Shown here piece after piece: positions 1 through 5,242 of a stretch of DNA of 6,759 nucleotides (position 1 is the stretch's first letter; each line of letters opens with the position of its first letter). Made by a program: the position numbers and the translations under genes. Source of the stretch: Chitinophagaceae bacterium (lineage in GTDB: Bacteria > Bacteroidota > Bacteroidia > Chitinophagales > Chitinophagaceae); contig JACFNM010000227.1 in the NCBI GenBank assembly GCA_019454915.1, positions 1-6,759 of the forward strand. The letters are read 5' to 3'. Under the pieces are notes generated by a model that saw only the letters and a program-made list of their open reading frames with translations, was not told the DNA's origin and searched no databases.

Positions 1-857
1 TTAATGGAAAAGAGAATGATAATGAAGTAAAGGGCGAAGGTAACCAGCAGGACTATGGGATGCGGATCTATGACCCGAGGTTGGGAAGGTTTTTGAGTGT
101 GGATCCGCTGACGGATAAGTATCCGGAATTAACGCCCTATCAGTTTGCAAGTAACACACCGATACAGGCCATCGATTTAGATGGGAAAGAAGCATTCTTT
201 ATACATGGTACTGCATCAAGTCCCGCAGCCTGGTCTTCCCAACTCACTAATTTAATTACTCAAACATTTACTAATAATATACATCAAGATGCGACCTTTA
301 CATGGCAGCCTATGAGCAATAGCTATTTAAATAATCAAAAAGATAGAACTGTTGCAGCCATGCGTTTAATTACGCATATTATGGACTATAGAAAGACAAA
401 TAATATTACTGATGAAGAAATAACATTAGTTGGACACAGTCATGGTAGAAATGTTACAATTCAGGCAGCTAAATTGTTATCCGAAGAATATGGCATTAAG
501 GTTAGTATAATTAATTTTAATACTCGTGCATGGAATAGCGGTGGTGAAAATAGAGAAAACCCAGCTTATAATCCCGGAATTTTTTCATTGAGACATTTTT
601 GGACTAAACAGGATGGAGTTGCAGGGGGATTAGCGGGGGATAATAAATACACCCAAGACAATTTAACTCCCATGTTTGACGGGAAAAATATTGAATTAAA
701 AAAACCTCTTAAAAAAGGCTGGTTACAGTCTCACTTTATAGAAAATATAAATGAACAGGAATTATTACAACATGCAGGTAATAAGGCTCCAGAGGTGCCT
801 TCATGGGAAAAAAATCCTGAAAAAAGAGTCAACACAGAAACAAATGGGTCGCCATGA
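1..857 (+). CDS. C-terminal end of an Rhs-family polymorphic toxin with an alpha/beta-hydrolase (lipase-like) tip; 5' partial
   Basis: The reading frame is open to the left edge (first whole codon at base 3), so the large Rhs shell lies outside the window. Bases 3-185 encode the Rhs-associated core, with NGKENDNEVKG, YGMRIYDPRLGRFLSVDPL, YPELTPYQFASNTP and the terminal DLDG, the usual junction between conserved core and variable tip. The tip (about 223 residues, nt 186-854) is clearly more AT-rich than the core. It has FIHGT at its start (nt 195-209) and a nucleophile elbow GHSHG with Ser codon 438-440. An Asp in KQDGVAGG (codon 612-614) and a His in LQSHF (codon 732-734) complete a plausible Ser-Asp-His triad. 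From family knowledge, Rhs tips are released toxins and lipase tips attack membrane lipids. The substrate here is inferred, not shown. No secretion signal is visible because the N-terminus is missing. The stop overlaps the next gene's start (ATGA). Confidence 0.9.
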   Translation, partial: NGKENDNEVKGEGNQQDYGMRIYDPRLGRFLSVDPLTDKYPELTPYQFASNTPIQAIDLDGKEAFFIHGTASSPAAWSSQLTNLITQTFTNNIHQDATFTWQPMSNSYLNNQKDRTVAAMRLITHIMDYRKTNNITDEEITLVGHSHGRNVTIQAAKLLSEEYGIKVSIINFNTRAWNSGGENRENPAYNPGIFSLRHFWTKQDGVAGGLAGDNKYTQDNLTPMFDGKNIELKKPLKKGWLQSHFIENINEQELLQHAGNKAPEVPSWEKNPEKRVNTETNGSP

Positions 858-1237
858 AAAAGATAAAAAAAATATTGATTTTTGTAGCATTCGGGTTATT
901 GGTATCCTATACTTTTTATCTGTATTCTTTAAGAAGTGATTATGTCCCATGGGGTTCAGGGCTTAGGGATGGGCTGTATTTTCTGGTTTTTTTCATGATA
1001 GTATTACCCTTAATGATTCTATTGTCAGTGCTAAAGCTTTTTATCAAAGAACAAAATATCTTATTACGGACTAGTTATTTTTTTTATACTTTTCTTATTA
1101 CAATTCCTGCGATAGGGGATGCATATTCTCAATCAAAATTGATATGGGGTATGTCTATTTGTCTAATTGTGCTTGTTTTAAATATTAGTGAGTACTTTTT
1201 AATCTATCACCGTTCGTGCCTCAATGCAAAAAGATAA
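854..1237 (+). CDS. Putative membrane immunity protein for the Rhs tip
   Basis: This 127-residue protein is not recognised as a named family. It begins with a basic KKIKK stretch and has four hydrophobic segments at about residues 7-26, 40-63, 73-88 and 97-118, so a four-helix inner-membrane protein is likely. Its ATG overlaps the toxin stop in an ATGA arrangement. No strong ribosome binding site precedes it, which points to translational coupling with the toxin gene. It has the same AT-rich composition as the toxin tip, so the two probably moved as one cassette. A small gene directly after a polymorphic toxin tip is the standard position for the immunity gene. A membrane location would suit protection against a lipid-attacking or envelope-acting toxin. 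The immunity role is inferred from position; direct neutralisation cannot be seen. Confidence 0.75.
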   Translation: MKKIKKILIFVAFGLLVSYTFYLYSLRSDYVPWGSGLRDGLYFLVFFMIVLPLMILLSVLKLFIKEQNILLRTSYFFYTFLITIPAIGDAYSQSKLIWGMSICLIVLVLNISEYFLIYHRSCLNAKR

Positions 1238-1250
1238 AAAGTCCTACTGG

Positions 1251-1426
1251 CGCTGGTCTTGTAGCAATGCTAATGAGTAAAGCCAGACCAGTGCTTTCTA
1301 CCGTTGTTGGTGTTTTCACCAACAACTGAAGCAAGGGGAAAGCTGCATAGCATTGTTGCAGCACAAGTGAGTGACACCCGTCCGACTGGCATTGTCCGGG
1401 CGGGCAGCGCTCCGGATTCCGGGAGC
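1251..1426. other. Cluster of five consecutive hairpins with complementary loops
   Basis: No convincing gene is here, but five stems follow one another. A: 1251-1259 with 1285-1293 (9 pairs, one G-T). B: 1303-1312 with 1317-1326 (perfect 10 pairs, TTTT loop). C: 1342-1347 with 1357-1362. D: 1377-1384 with 1397-1404 (GC-rich, one G-T). E: 1409-1415 with 1419-1426 (one bulged G). The nine-base loop of C (TAGCATTGT, 1348-1356) is complementary over its whole length to GCAATGCTA (1264-1272) in loop A, with one G-T. Loop D also carries GCATTGT (1389-1395). It sits just after the toxin-immunity pair. Stem B is not followed by a T-run, so this is not a normal intrinsic terminator. It may be a structured RNA, an origin-of-transfer-like site or a mobile-element end; strand and role are unknown. 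Confidence 0.45.
1313..1331 (+). repeat. 19-bp direct repeat, copy 1
   Basis: TTTTCACCAACAACTGAAG is identical to a copy 316 bases downstream (1629-1647). In this copy it includes the loop and right arm of the perfect hairpin at 1303-1326. The other copy lacks the matching left arm. Confidence 0.85.
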
Positions 1427-1439
1427 TAGCCATCAATGA

Positions 1440-1465
1440 GAGGGGTCAGTATGCTCCGGAATATC
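1440..1465 (+). repeat. GGGGTCAGTAT repeat, copy 1 (IS21-like end repeat)
   Basis: This is a GAGGGGTCAGTATG... unit ending in CCGGAATATC. It is the first of three same-direction copies, with GTCAGTAT starting at 1445, 1528 and 1606 (spacings 83 and 78). Several short, direct GGGTCAGT-plus-CCGG units at one end are typical of IS21-family terminal transposase-binding repeats. The assignment rests on pattern resemblance alone, since no istA or istB gene is visible. Confidence 0.6.
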
Positions 1466-1523
1466 TTTTTCTTTCTGCTGAAAAAGCACCTGAATTAACA
1501 AGCTAATACCAGCACCTAAACAA

Positions 1524-1548
1524 GGGGGTCAGTATCCGCCAGAACGTC
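1524..1548 (+). repeat. GGGGTCAGTAT repeat, copy 2 (diverged)
   Basis: This middle copy keeps GGGGGTCAGTAT and a diverged right half (CCGCCAGAACGTC). It has the same orientation as copies 1 and 3. Confidence 0.55.
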
Positions 1549-1600
1549 GCTTCACTTGTCTCTAACAAAGAAGAAAATACCGCTTTTTTGCTGCCCGATG

Positions 1601-1627
1601 GAGGGGTCAGTATGTTCCAGAATATCC
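1601..1627 (+). repeat. GGGGTCAGTAT repeat, copy 3
   Basis: GAGGGGTCAGTATG is followed by a right half that differs from copy 1 at two positions (TTCCAGAATATC against CTCCGGAATATC). It abuts the second copy of the 19-bp repeat with one base between. Confidence 0.6.
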
Positions 1628-1628
1628 A

Positions 1629-1647
1629 TTTTCACCAACAACTGAAG
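1629..1647 (+). repeat. 19-bp direct repeat, copy 2
   Basis: This is an exact second copy of TTTTCACCAACAACTGAAG (first at 1313-1331). It begins one base after the third GGGGTCAGTAT repeat. The two copies bracket 1332-1628, which holds hairpins C, D and E and all three GTCAGTAT repeats, so they may mark a duplication or recombination junction. The length is too great for a usual insertion-sequence target duplication. Confidence 0.85.
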
Positions 1648-2313
1648 TCGGGGATGAATAGAGAAGTATCATTTCCTTTCTGTTACCGGCTTTGCGAGGT
1701 TTTTAGCCACTTCAATGGACAAGATAGATATTTTAGGCAAGAGTTATGATTTGAAAACAACACGGAAGGCGCAGGCGTCAGCCGTGCCATACCGATGCCG
1801 GACATATTAGTCGGCTTGTTAAGTGTCCCCAGGGAAGGCTTAGCAACTGCCGCGCATGGTGGGGTAACGGCGTCAGAACTTAACCATATAAGTAATGTAA
1901 CTTCGGGCATACTATTTTACTTGGCAGCCAGACCACCTGGAATTCACAAATCGTATATCAACTATGGTTTCGTTAACGCTTTTTTAAAAACTACCCTTTT
2001 GTGTGGTTTTATCAGTGATATTTCTGTAATAGCATGTTTGGTAATAGATTTGCTCTTGCCGTTGCAAACTCTATGAAGCCCTTATCTTAGTTCTTAACTT
2101 TAGAAGCTATTGGCTTTAAGGTCACCTTATTACAGATATTTGGGACGTTTTGCAATTTTTGAAATTCACTGAAAGCAGCAGGACAAAAAACAGAAAGGTA
2201 GAAATGAAGCCAGGTCAGTAATATTGAGGTCACTGATTGTTATCGTTTTTATAAGAAGGGGGAAGGGAGTAAAGCGACATTGCACTACTCGTTTTCCCGA
2301 AAAACATCAATGT
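1648..2313. other. Gene-free stretch before the RteC-like gene
   Basis: No gene is supported here. Short open frames occur on both strands between about 1683 and 2076. They oppose one another, lack a credible ribosome binding site, and their products resemble no family I recognise. The open frame on the plus strand can be read from 1750 to 2076 without a stop, so a decayed remnant is possible. Base composition shifts from mixed (to about 1900) to AT-rich (1940-2200). A promoter-like site lies at 2021-2053. Two imperfect copies of AGGTCA(G/C)T, at 2212-2219 and 2227-2234, are spaced 15 bases apart shortly before the regulator gene. Confidence 0.5.
2021..2053 (+). promoter_or_regulatory. Candidate Bacteroidetes promoter for the RteC-like gene
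   Basis: TAGATTTGC (2045-2053) matches the Bacteroidetes -7 consensus TAnnTTTG exactly. A weak -33 element TTTC (2021-2024, consensus TTTG) lies 20 bases upstream. The distance to the ATG at 2314 would give a leader of roughly 255 bases, which is long. The site was found by eye only. Confidence 0.3.
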
Positions 2314-3495
2314 ATGAACTATGAGCTATCCAAAATAGAAAAACTTATTCAATCTGCTGCTAACCAAAAAGAAGTGAACGTGATACCGGCTTTACCTAAT
2401 GAAGTGATCCGCATAAAAAATATCTGGCGAACCATTGCCTGTTCCGAACATGATGCAGGGTTTTTCAAAAATTATGTCAGGCAGCATCAATTGGGTTTGA
2501 TAAGCCTGGCAGAAGCTATTGGCAATAATGCTTCGGACGTGTCTGCCGCATTTTCCACCATTGAAGCATTACAATATTTCCTGCTCCAGTCCTTCCCGGA
2601 TTTTCTGGATTATGGGCTGGCTATTCCCGCTCAATCTCTGCCTTTTCTAAAGGAAAGTTGGCAAGCCGATTTACCGGTTTTTGAAAGCCAGCTAAAGCTA
2701 CATCACGTGCCGGAGGCGCTTAGTAATGCTATCCTTGATCCCATCCGTCTCTGGCTGCAGGCTGAAGCGGCCCGGCCCATTCGCTATTACCGTTTACATT
2801 TCTTTATCGAACTGCAAACAACGCTAAGAGAGTTCATTGATGCTAAAAACCCGCATAGTAAAGCAACCGGTATTTTGATTGATAAGCTTTGCTATATCAA
2901 CTTTAATAGCCTGCTGATTTATGAGACGCTCAAGCAACTTATCACCGAAAAAGCATCAACAAAAGAAGATATGGTAGTGGAAATAGAATTTCTACGTTCA
3001 ATGCACGAACATTTTAAGCGTCTCCCGGTAAGAAACGATGTGTATTATAAACCTGATGGAAGGATAATGGCCCGCACCCTGGCAGATTGGTTTCAACGGC
3101 AGGTAAAAGCAAAGGAAGTGCAACATCATACTTTGTTTATAGAAGAAACGCCGGTAACGGAAGAAGAAATGGCGGAAACGGGCAAGATCATGACAACGCT
3201 TTCCATTGAAGAACTGGCGCTCATTATACGGCTATTCATTGAAGCGGCTGTTTTCCGGGTAAAAAGAAGTACATTAACTGCTCTTACCCGGTTTATGGCA
3301 AGATATGTTTGTACCGTATCCAAAGGTGTGTATGACGAATACAAACCGGAGACCTTATACAAATACATTTACAGCATCAGCCTGGTTACGCTTCGTTCCG
3401 TACAAAATACACTTAAACGAATGCTCCGGAAATTAGACACTATTGAAACGCTTATTAAGAGCGGTAAACCTATACCTCCACCAAACAGGAGATAA
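2314..3495 (+). CDS. RteC-like regulatory protein of a conjugative element (tentative)
   Basis: The protein has 393 residues from the ATG at 2314 (MNYELSKIEK). The frame continues upstream to a TTG at 2224, but that extension is basic, irregular and has no family-like character, so 2314 is preferred. The sequence is mostly alpha-helical with no signal peptide or membrane segment. A central part, RYYRLHFFIELQTTLREFID, is followed by CYINFNSLLIYETL. The C-terminal part (about residues 290-380) contains SIEELALIIRLFIEAAVF and a run of basic residues ending in LKRMLRKLDTIE. This helix order resembles RteC, the CTnDOT regulator whose C-terminal winged helix activates excision genes. Residue identity to RteC looks low, so an uncharacterised Bacteroidetes mobile-element protein is the alternative. 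Its place just ahead of a tra operon fits an element-control role. The stop lies 12 bases from the convergent gene at 3508. Confidence 0.5.
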   Translation: MNYELSKIEKLIQSAANQKEVNVIPALPNEVIRIKNIWRTIACSEHDAGFFKNYVRQHQLGLISLAEAIGNNASDVSAAFSTIEALQYFLLQSFPDFLDYGLAIPAQSLPFLKESWQADLPVFESQLKLHHVPEALSNAILDPIRLWLQAEAARPIRYYRLHFFIELQTTLREFIDAKNPHSKATGILIDKLCYINFNSLLIYETLKQLITEKASTKEDMVVEIEFLRSMHEHFKRLPVRNDVYYKPDGRIMARTLADWFQRQVKAKEVQHHTLFIEETPVTEEEMAETGKIMTTLSIEELALIIRLFIEAAVFRVKRSTLTALTRFMARYVCTVSKGVYDEYKPETLYKYIYSISLVTLRSVQNTLKRMLRKLDTIETLIKSGKPIPPPNRR

Positions 3496-3507
3496 GATCG
3501 ATATCGC

Positions 3508-3825
3508 TTATTCCCATCGGCTATCATCATCCAGTAATGCCAGGAAGCCACAAGCGGTGGCATATTCCGTTAATTCATCCATCCATGCGTTGGTAAATCC
3601 GGGTTTACTTTCCAGTATTCTTTGAGAAAGAGCCACTACCTGTGAAATGCTTTGAACATTCATTTGCCTTGCCTTTTGTTTGAAATCATTCGTGAAAGCC
3701 AACCGGTCGACGGGTTGCATAAGGATGAAATCAGCAGATTGTTGTTGCATACCAGTAATAATAATCGCTTGTTGTCCCGGATGCAAGCGGGTAAAATAGC
3801 GGTAAAATAAAAAGAGGCGGGACAT
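3508..3825 (-). CDS. Small cytoplasmic protein with an RNA polymerase alpha-CTD-like helix-hairpin-helix half
   Basis: The protein has 105 residues (MSRLFLFYRYFTRLHPG...). The ATG at 3825 is preceded in frame by a TAG two codons upstream, so this is the only nearby ATG start. The purines GGTAGAAG lie directly upstream, unusually close for a ribosome binding site. No membrane segment is evident. Residues 45-98 (TNDFKQKARQMNV..., SISQVVALSQRILES, GFTNAWMDELTEY, CGFL) follow the spacing of the alpha-subunit C-terminal domain: a helix, a TigdLv-like turn, a short gap with NFG-like GFT, then an sLnEI-like helix ending in GL. This resemblance was judged by eye and is not proof. It converges on the RteC-like gene with 12 bases between stops, and its upstream region holds the large palindrome. 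It could be a transcription cofactor or DNA-binding protein of the element, or an unrelated hypothetical protein. Confidence 0.65.
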   Translation of the reverse strand: MSRLFLFYRYFTRLHPGQQAIIITGMQQQSADFILMQPVDRLAFTNDFKQKARQMNVQSISQVVALSQRILESKPGFTNAWMDELTEYATACGFLALLDDDSRWE

Positions 3826-3827
3826 CT

Positions 3828-3967
3828 TCTACCGCAACAGAGGTACTGGTATACCCGAGAACGAATAGTTGAGCCCACCCCATAGGGTGGCGCTTCACCT
3901 TTCGTCTCGTTCTCTAAAAATTACCAGTTTTCTGTTGCGAGACTTAAAGCAAAAAAAAACGCTTTAA
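3828..3967 (-). other. Large nested palindrome plus A9-loop hairpin in the leader of the small minus-strand gene
   Basis: Four nested stems share nearly one centre (about 3883-3886). They are TCT..CGCAACAGA (3828-3841, two-base bulge) with TCTGTTGCGAGA (3931-3942), ACTGGTA (3845-3851) with TACCAGT (3922-3928), GAGAACGA (3857-3864) with TCGTTCTC (3907-3914), and an apical CCACCC (3875-3880) with GGGTGG (3885-3890) closed by CATA. Directly beside it, TTAAAGC (3944-3950) pairs with GCTTTAA (3961-3967) around a loop of nine A and one C. The outer arm ends two bases from the minus-strand start codon at 3825, so in the minus direction this is a structured 5' leader. A MITE or a DNA site such as oriT is also possible, though no target duplication or relaxase is visible. 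Confidence 0.6.
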
Positions 3968-3988
3968 TATTTTACCGTATGTCGGCTG

Positions 3989-4019
3989 CAAATTACCATA
4001 AATGCAGGGGAATTGCAAA
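3989..4019 (-). promoter_or_regulatory. Candidate promoter for the minus-strand small gene
   Basis: Read on the minus strand, TTTG (4019-4016) is followed after 19 bases by GTAATTTG (3996-3989), with a C next. The TTTG half of the -7 box and the spacing fit the Bacteroidetes pattern, but the TA half does not. A start near 3983 would give a leader of about 155 bases made almost entirely of the palindrome at 3828-3967. Confidence 0.3.
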
Positions 4020-4024
4020 GCTTT

Positions 4025-4037
4025 TACCGGTTCGGTA
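4025..4037. promoter_or_regulatory. Short inverted repeat between divergent promoters, possible operator
   Basis: TACCG-GTT-CGGTA is a perfect 5-bp inverted repeat lying just upstream of the candidate minus-strand -33 box. TTTTACCG overlaps its left arm (4022-4029) and recurs at 3970-3977, just downstream of the -7 box. A regulator binding both would flank that promoter. The motif is short, so chance is a real alternative. Confidence 0.25.
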
Positions 4038-4116
4038 TAAAACGTTTTTAGCTTAGTAATAGTTTAATTATTAATGGATTAGAAACCTGTTTATAGACAG
4101 TTCTATGGGTGTTGGG

Positions 4117-4149
4117 TTTGGGATGAATCAAAAAACTTCCGCAAATTTG
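4117..4149 (+). promoter_or_regulatory. Candidate promoter of the conjugation operon
   Basis: TTTG (4117-4120) is separated by 21 bases from CAAATTTG (4142-4149), which is followed by T. This fits TTTG-N19-21-TAnnTTTG with one mismatch. It lies about 100 bases upstream of the first gene of the rightward operon, in a gene-free region, and points the right way. Confidence 0.4.
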
Positions 4150-4246
4150 TATTAACAATGAGGCAGCAGCGATAATACCCTGTTGCGTGGTGAAAATATC
4201 TCTCGCTGTGCGCGAAAGAATTGTGGAGCAAGAAAAAGAGAAGTAT

Positions 4247-4696
4247 ATGTTTACATCTGTCATTAACTGGCCGGTCTACCTGACCGCCTGCGGCATTATC
4301 GCCGCTCTGTATTATGTGTTCGTTTTATTTCGGTATTACCGCCATGAGCTATTCAAACCCGGAAAAAGAATCCTACCTCCACTTCAAGAACAATCAGCCC
4401 TATTTCCCCAAGCCCATGATGAGATGAAAAAATCTGCAACTGACCGGCATCAGATTGAGTTAACGTATACCGTACACGACCTGGTAGACGAACTGCGGGC
4501 ATTATTGCAGCAATTGGCATCTCAGGCATCCGGCAAGGATGACCTGCTAAAATCCGTATTCCGATTATTTAAAAAATATCCGGCACTAAAAGGCAGTGGC
4601 TTTCAACAGCCATTGACCAACCTGGTAGCGGCAGAGAGTGAAAGCCACTGCAATATCCGCCTGACGGCTGATGAACTTGCAGGGCTGTGGAGTTAG
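4247..4696 (+). CDS. Small membrane-anchored conjugation-operon protein
   Basis: The protein has 149 residues from the ATG at 4247 (MFTSVINWPVYL...), preceded by the purine-rich AGAAAAAGAGAAG. A GTG at 4187 would add 20 charged residues ahead of the membrane helix and is less likely. Residues about 8-29 form one hydrophobic helix, followed by the basic RYYRHELFKPGKR, so the tail is probably cytoplasmic. The soluble part contains YTVHDLVDELRALLQQL, then FRLFKKYPALKGSGFQQPLTN and a C-terminal ADELAGLWS. The YPxLKG-x-x-F and final LW pattern recalls conserved small proteins found just upstream of traE in Bacteroidetes conjugative elements. The family has no function I can name. It is the first gene of the rightward transfer operon, separated from traE by a structured 198-base spacer. 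Confidence 0.8.
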   Translation: MFTSVINWPVYLTACGIIAALYYVFVLFRYYRHELFKPGKRILPPLQEQSALFPQAHDEMKKSATDRHQIELTYTVHDLVDELRALLQQLASQASGKDDLLKSVFRLFKKYPALKGSGFQQPLTNLVAAESESHCNIRLTADELAGLWS

Positions 4697-4723
4697 CCCG
4701 CCGGATGAAATATACAGCTCTGT

Positions 4724-4849
4724 TCCCGTAGCGTGAAGTGCAGTAGAAACAAGTGCGTGAGTGAAGTAACGCCGGGATTAGGGAGCCAAATCCTGATTGC
4801 TTGCCCTGCCTCGGTACGCCGATGTAGGTACGAGGCAGGCGGCATCAGG
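4724..4849 (+). ncRNA. Structured intergenic element ahead of traE, candidate cis-acting RNA
   Basis: The 4697-4894 gap has no gene but strong folding potential. TCCCG and GCGT (4724-4728, 4731-4734) pair with ACGC and CGGGA (4769-4777). CCTGAT (4792-4797) pairs with ATCAGG (4844-4849) around a strong hairpin: CCTGCCTC and GTAC (4805-4812, 4814-4817) with GTAC and GAGGCAGG (4828-4839), leaving one bulged G. A competing stem, GGGATT (4774-4779) with AATCCT (4789-4794, one G-T), overlaps both the first and second stems, so two exclusive folds are possible. GTGAAGT occurs twice (4733, 4761) inside the first loop. It lies 45 bases before the traE start, so it could control pilin-gene expression. 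There is no T-run making it a plain terminator. Confidence 0.45.
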
Positions 4850-4894
4850 TATAAAAATGAGCGAAGTTCTTTATAAACAATAAATAGAAGGATT

Positions 4895-5233
4895 ATGTGC
4901 AAGAAGATTTTTGTGAAGGAGAAAATCCTCAAAGGAAAGTTATTGCCCCGAATTGCAGCAATGACGCTTTTTATTGTAAGCAGCGTTGCTTATGGACAGG
5001 ATGGTGTAGCCGGCATAGAGGAGGCCAATACCAGAGTGAGAGGCTATTTTGACGTAGGCTGTAACCTTATGTATGCCGTTGGCGCTATCCTCGGGTTGAT
5101 TGGCGCCGTGCGGGTTTATCAGAAATGGAGCAACGGTCACCCGGACACGGGGTCAACGGCAGCAGCCTGGTTCGGGTCCTGCGTGTTTTTGGTAATTGTG
5201 GCTACCGTATTAAAATCATTCTTCGGGCTATAA
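4895..5233 (+). CDS. traE: TraE, DUF4134 family conjugal transfer protein (VirB2-like pilin candidate)
   Basis: The protein has 112 residues. The ATG at 4895 has a good ribosome binding site, AGAAGGA, at 4886-4892. After a basic start (KEKILKGK), residues about 15-34 form a signal peptide with a likely cut after AYG before Gln35. Two membrane helices follow at about 55-72 (MYAVGAILGLIGAVRVY region) and 92-110. The family hallmark G-x-PDTGSTAAAWFGSCVFL lies between and into the second helix, and the protein ends in FFGL. Length and layout match DUF4134/TraE of Bacteroidetes conjugative transposons. The two-helix, signal-bearing layout suits a VirB2-type pilus subunit of the type IV secretion system, an assignment made by analogy. 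traF follows nine bases after the stop. Confidence 0.95.
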   Translation: MCKKIFVKEKILKGKLLPRIAAMTLFIVSSVAYGQDGVAGIEEANTRVRGYFDVGCNLMYAVGAILGLIGAVRVYQKWSNGHPDTGSTAAAWFGSCVFLVIVATVLKSFFGL

Positions 5234-5242
5234 AGGGAAGCG

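Noticed and set aside
1303..1326. Perfect 10-bp hairpin as an intrinsic terminator for the toxin-immunity pair
   Set aside because: The stem is followed by CTGAAGCAAGG and not by a T-run, so it lacks the second half of an intrinsic terminator.
1221..1436. Minus-strand open frame of 71 codons across the hairpin cluster
   Set aside because: Its product is rich in Cys, Pro and Leu with no recognisable family, and its pattern is explained by the inverted repeats it covers. No good ribosome binding site is seen. Similar annotated hypotheticals may exist because the DNA itself is conserved.
1683..2076. Opposing open frames (minus 1683-1910, plus 1795-2076) as genes
   Set aside because: They overlap on opposite strands, have no ribosome binding site, and resemble no protein family. 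A decayed remnant cannot be excluded.
2212..2234. AGGTCAGT / AGGTCACT as a fourth copy of the GGGGTCAGTAT repeat
   Set aside because: Only seven bases (GTCAGTA) are shared and the CCGGAATATC half is missing, so the match is too short to claim.
3828..3942. CRISPR array, tRNA or attachment site
   Set aside because: There are no regularly spaced direct repeats, no tRNA cloverleaf or CCA end, and no integrase gene nearby; the symmetry is one nested inverted repeat.
4048..4263. Minus-strand open frame of 71 codons over the tra promoter region
   Set aside because: It overlaps the tra promoter and the start of the first transfer gene, and has an irregular composition; it looks like a chance frame.
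4700..4850. Group II intron or retron remnant
   Set aside because: The spacer has strong stems, but I cannot identify a domain V hairpin, intron boundary sequence or reverse transcriptase gene.
4693..4932. Minus-strand open frame of 79 codons over the structured spacer
   Set aside because: It covers the spacer and the traE ribosome binding site, and its product shows no family features.
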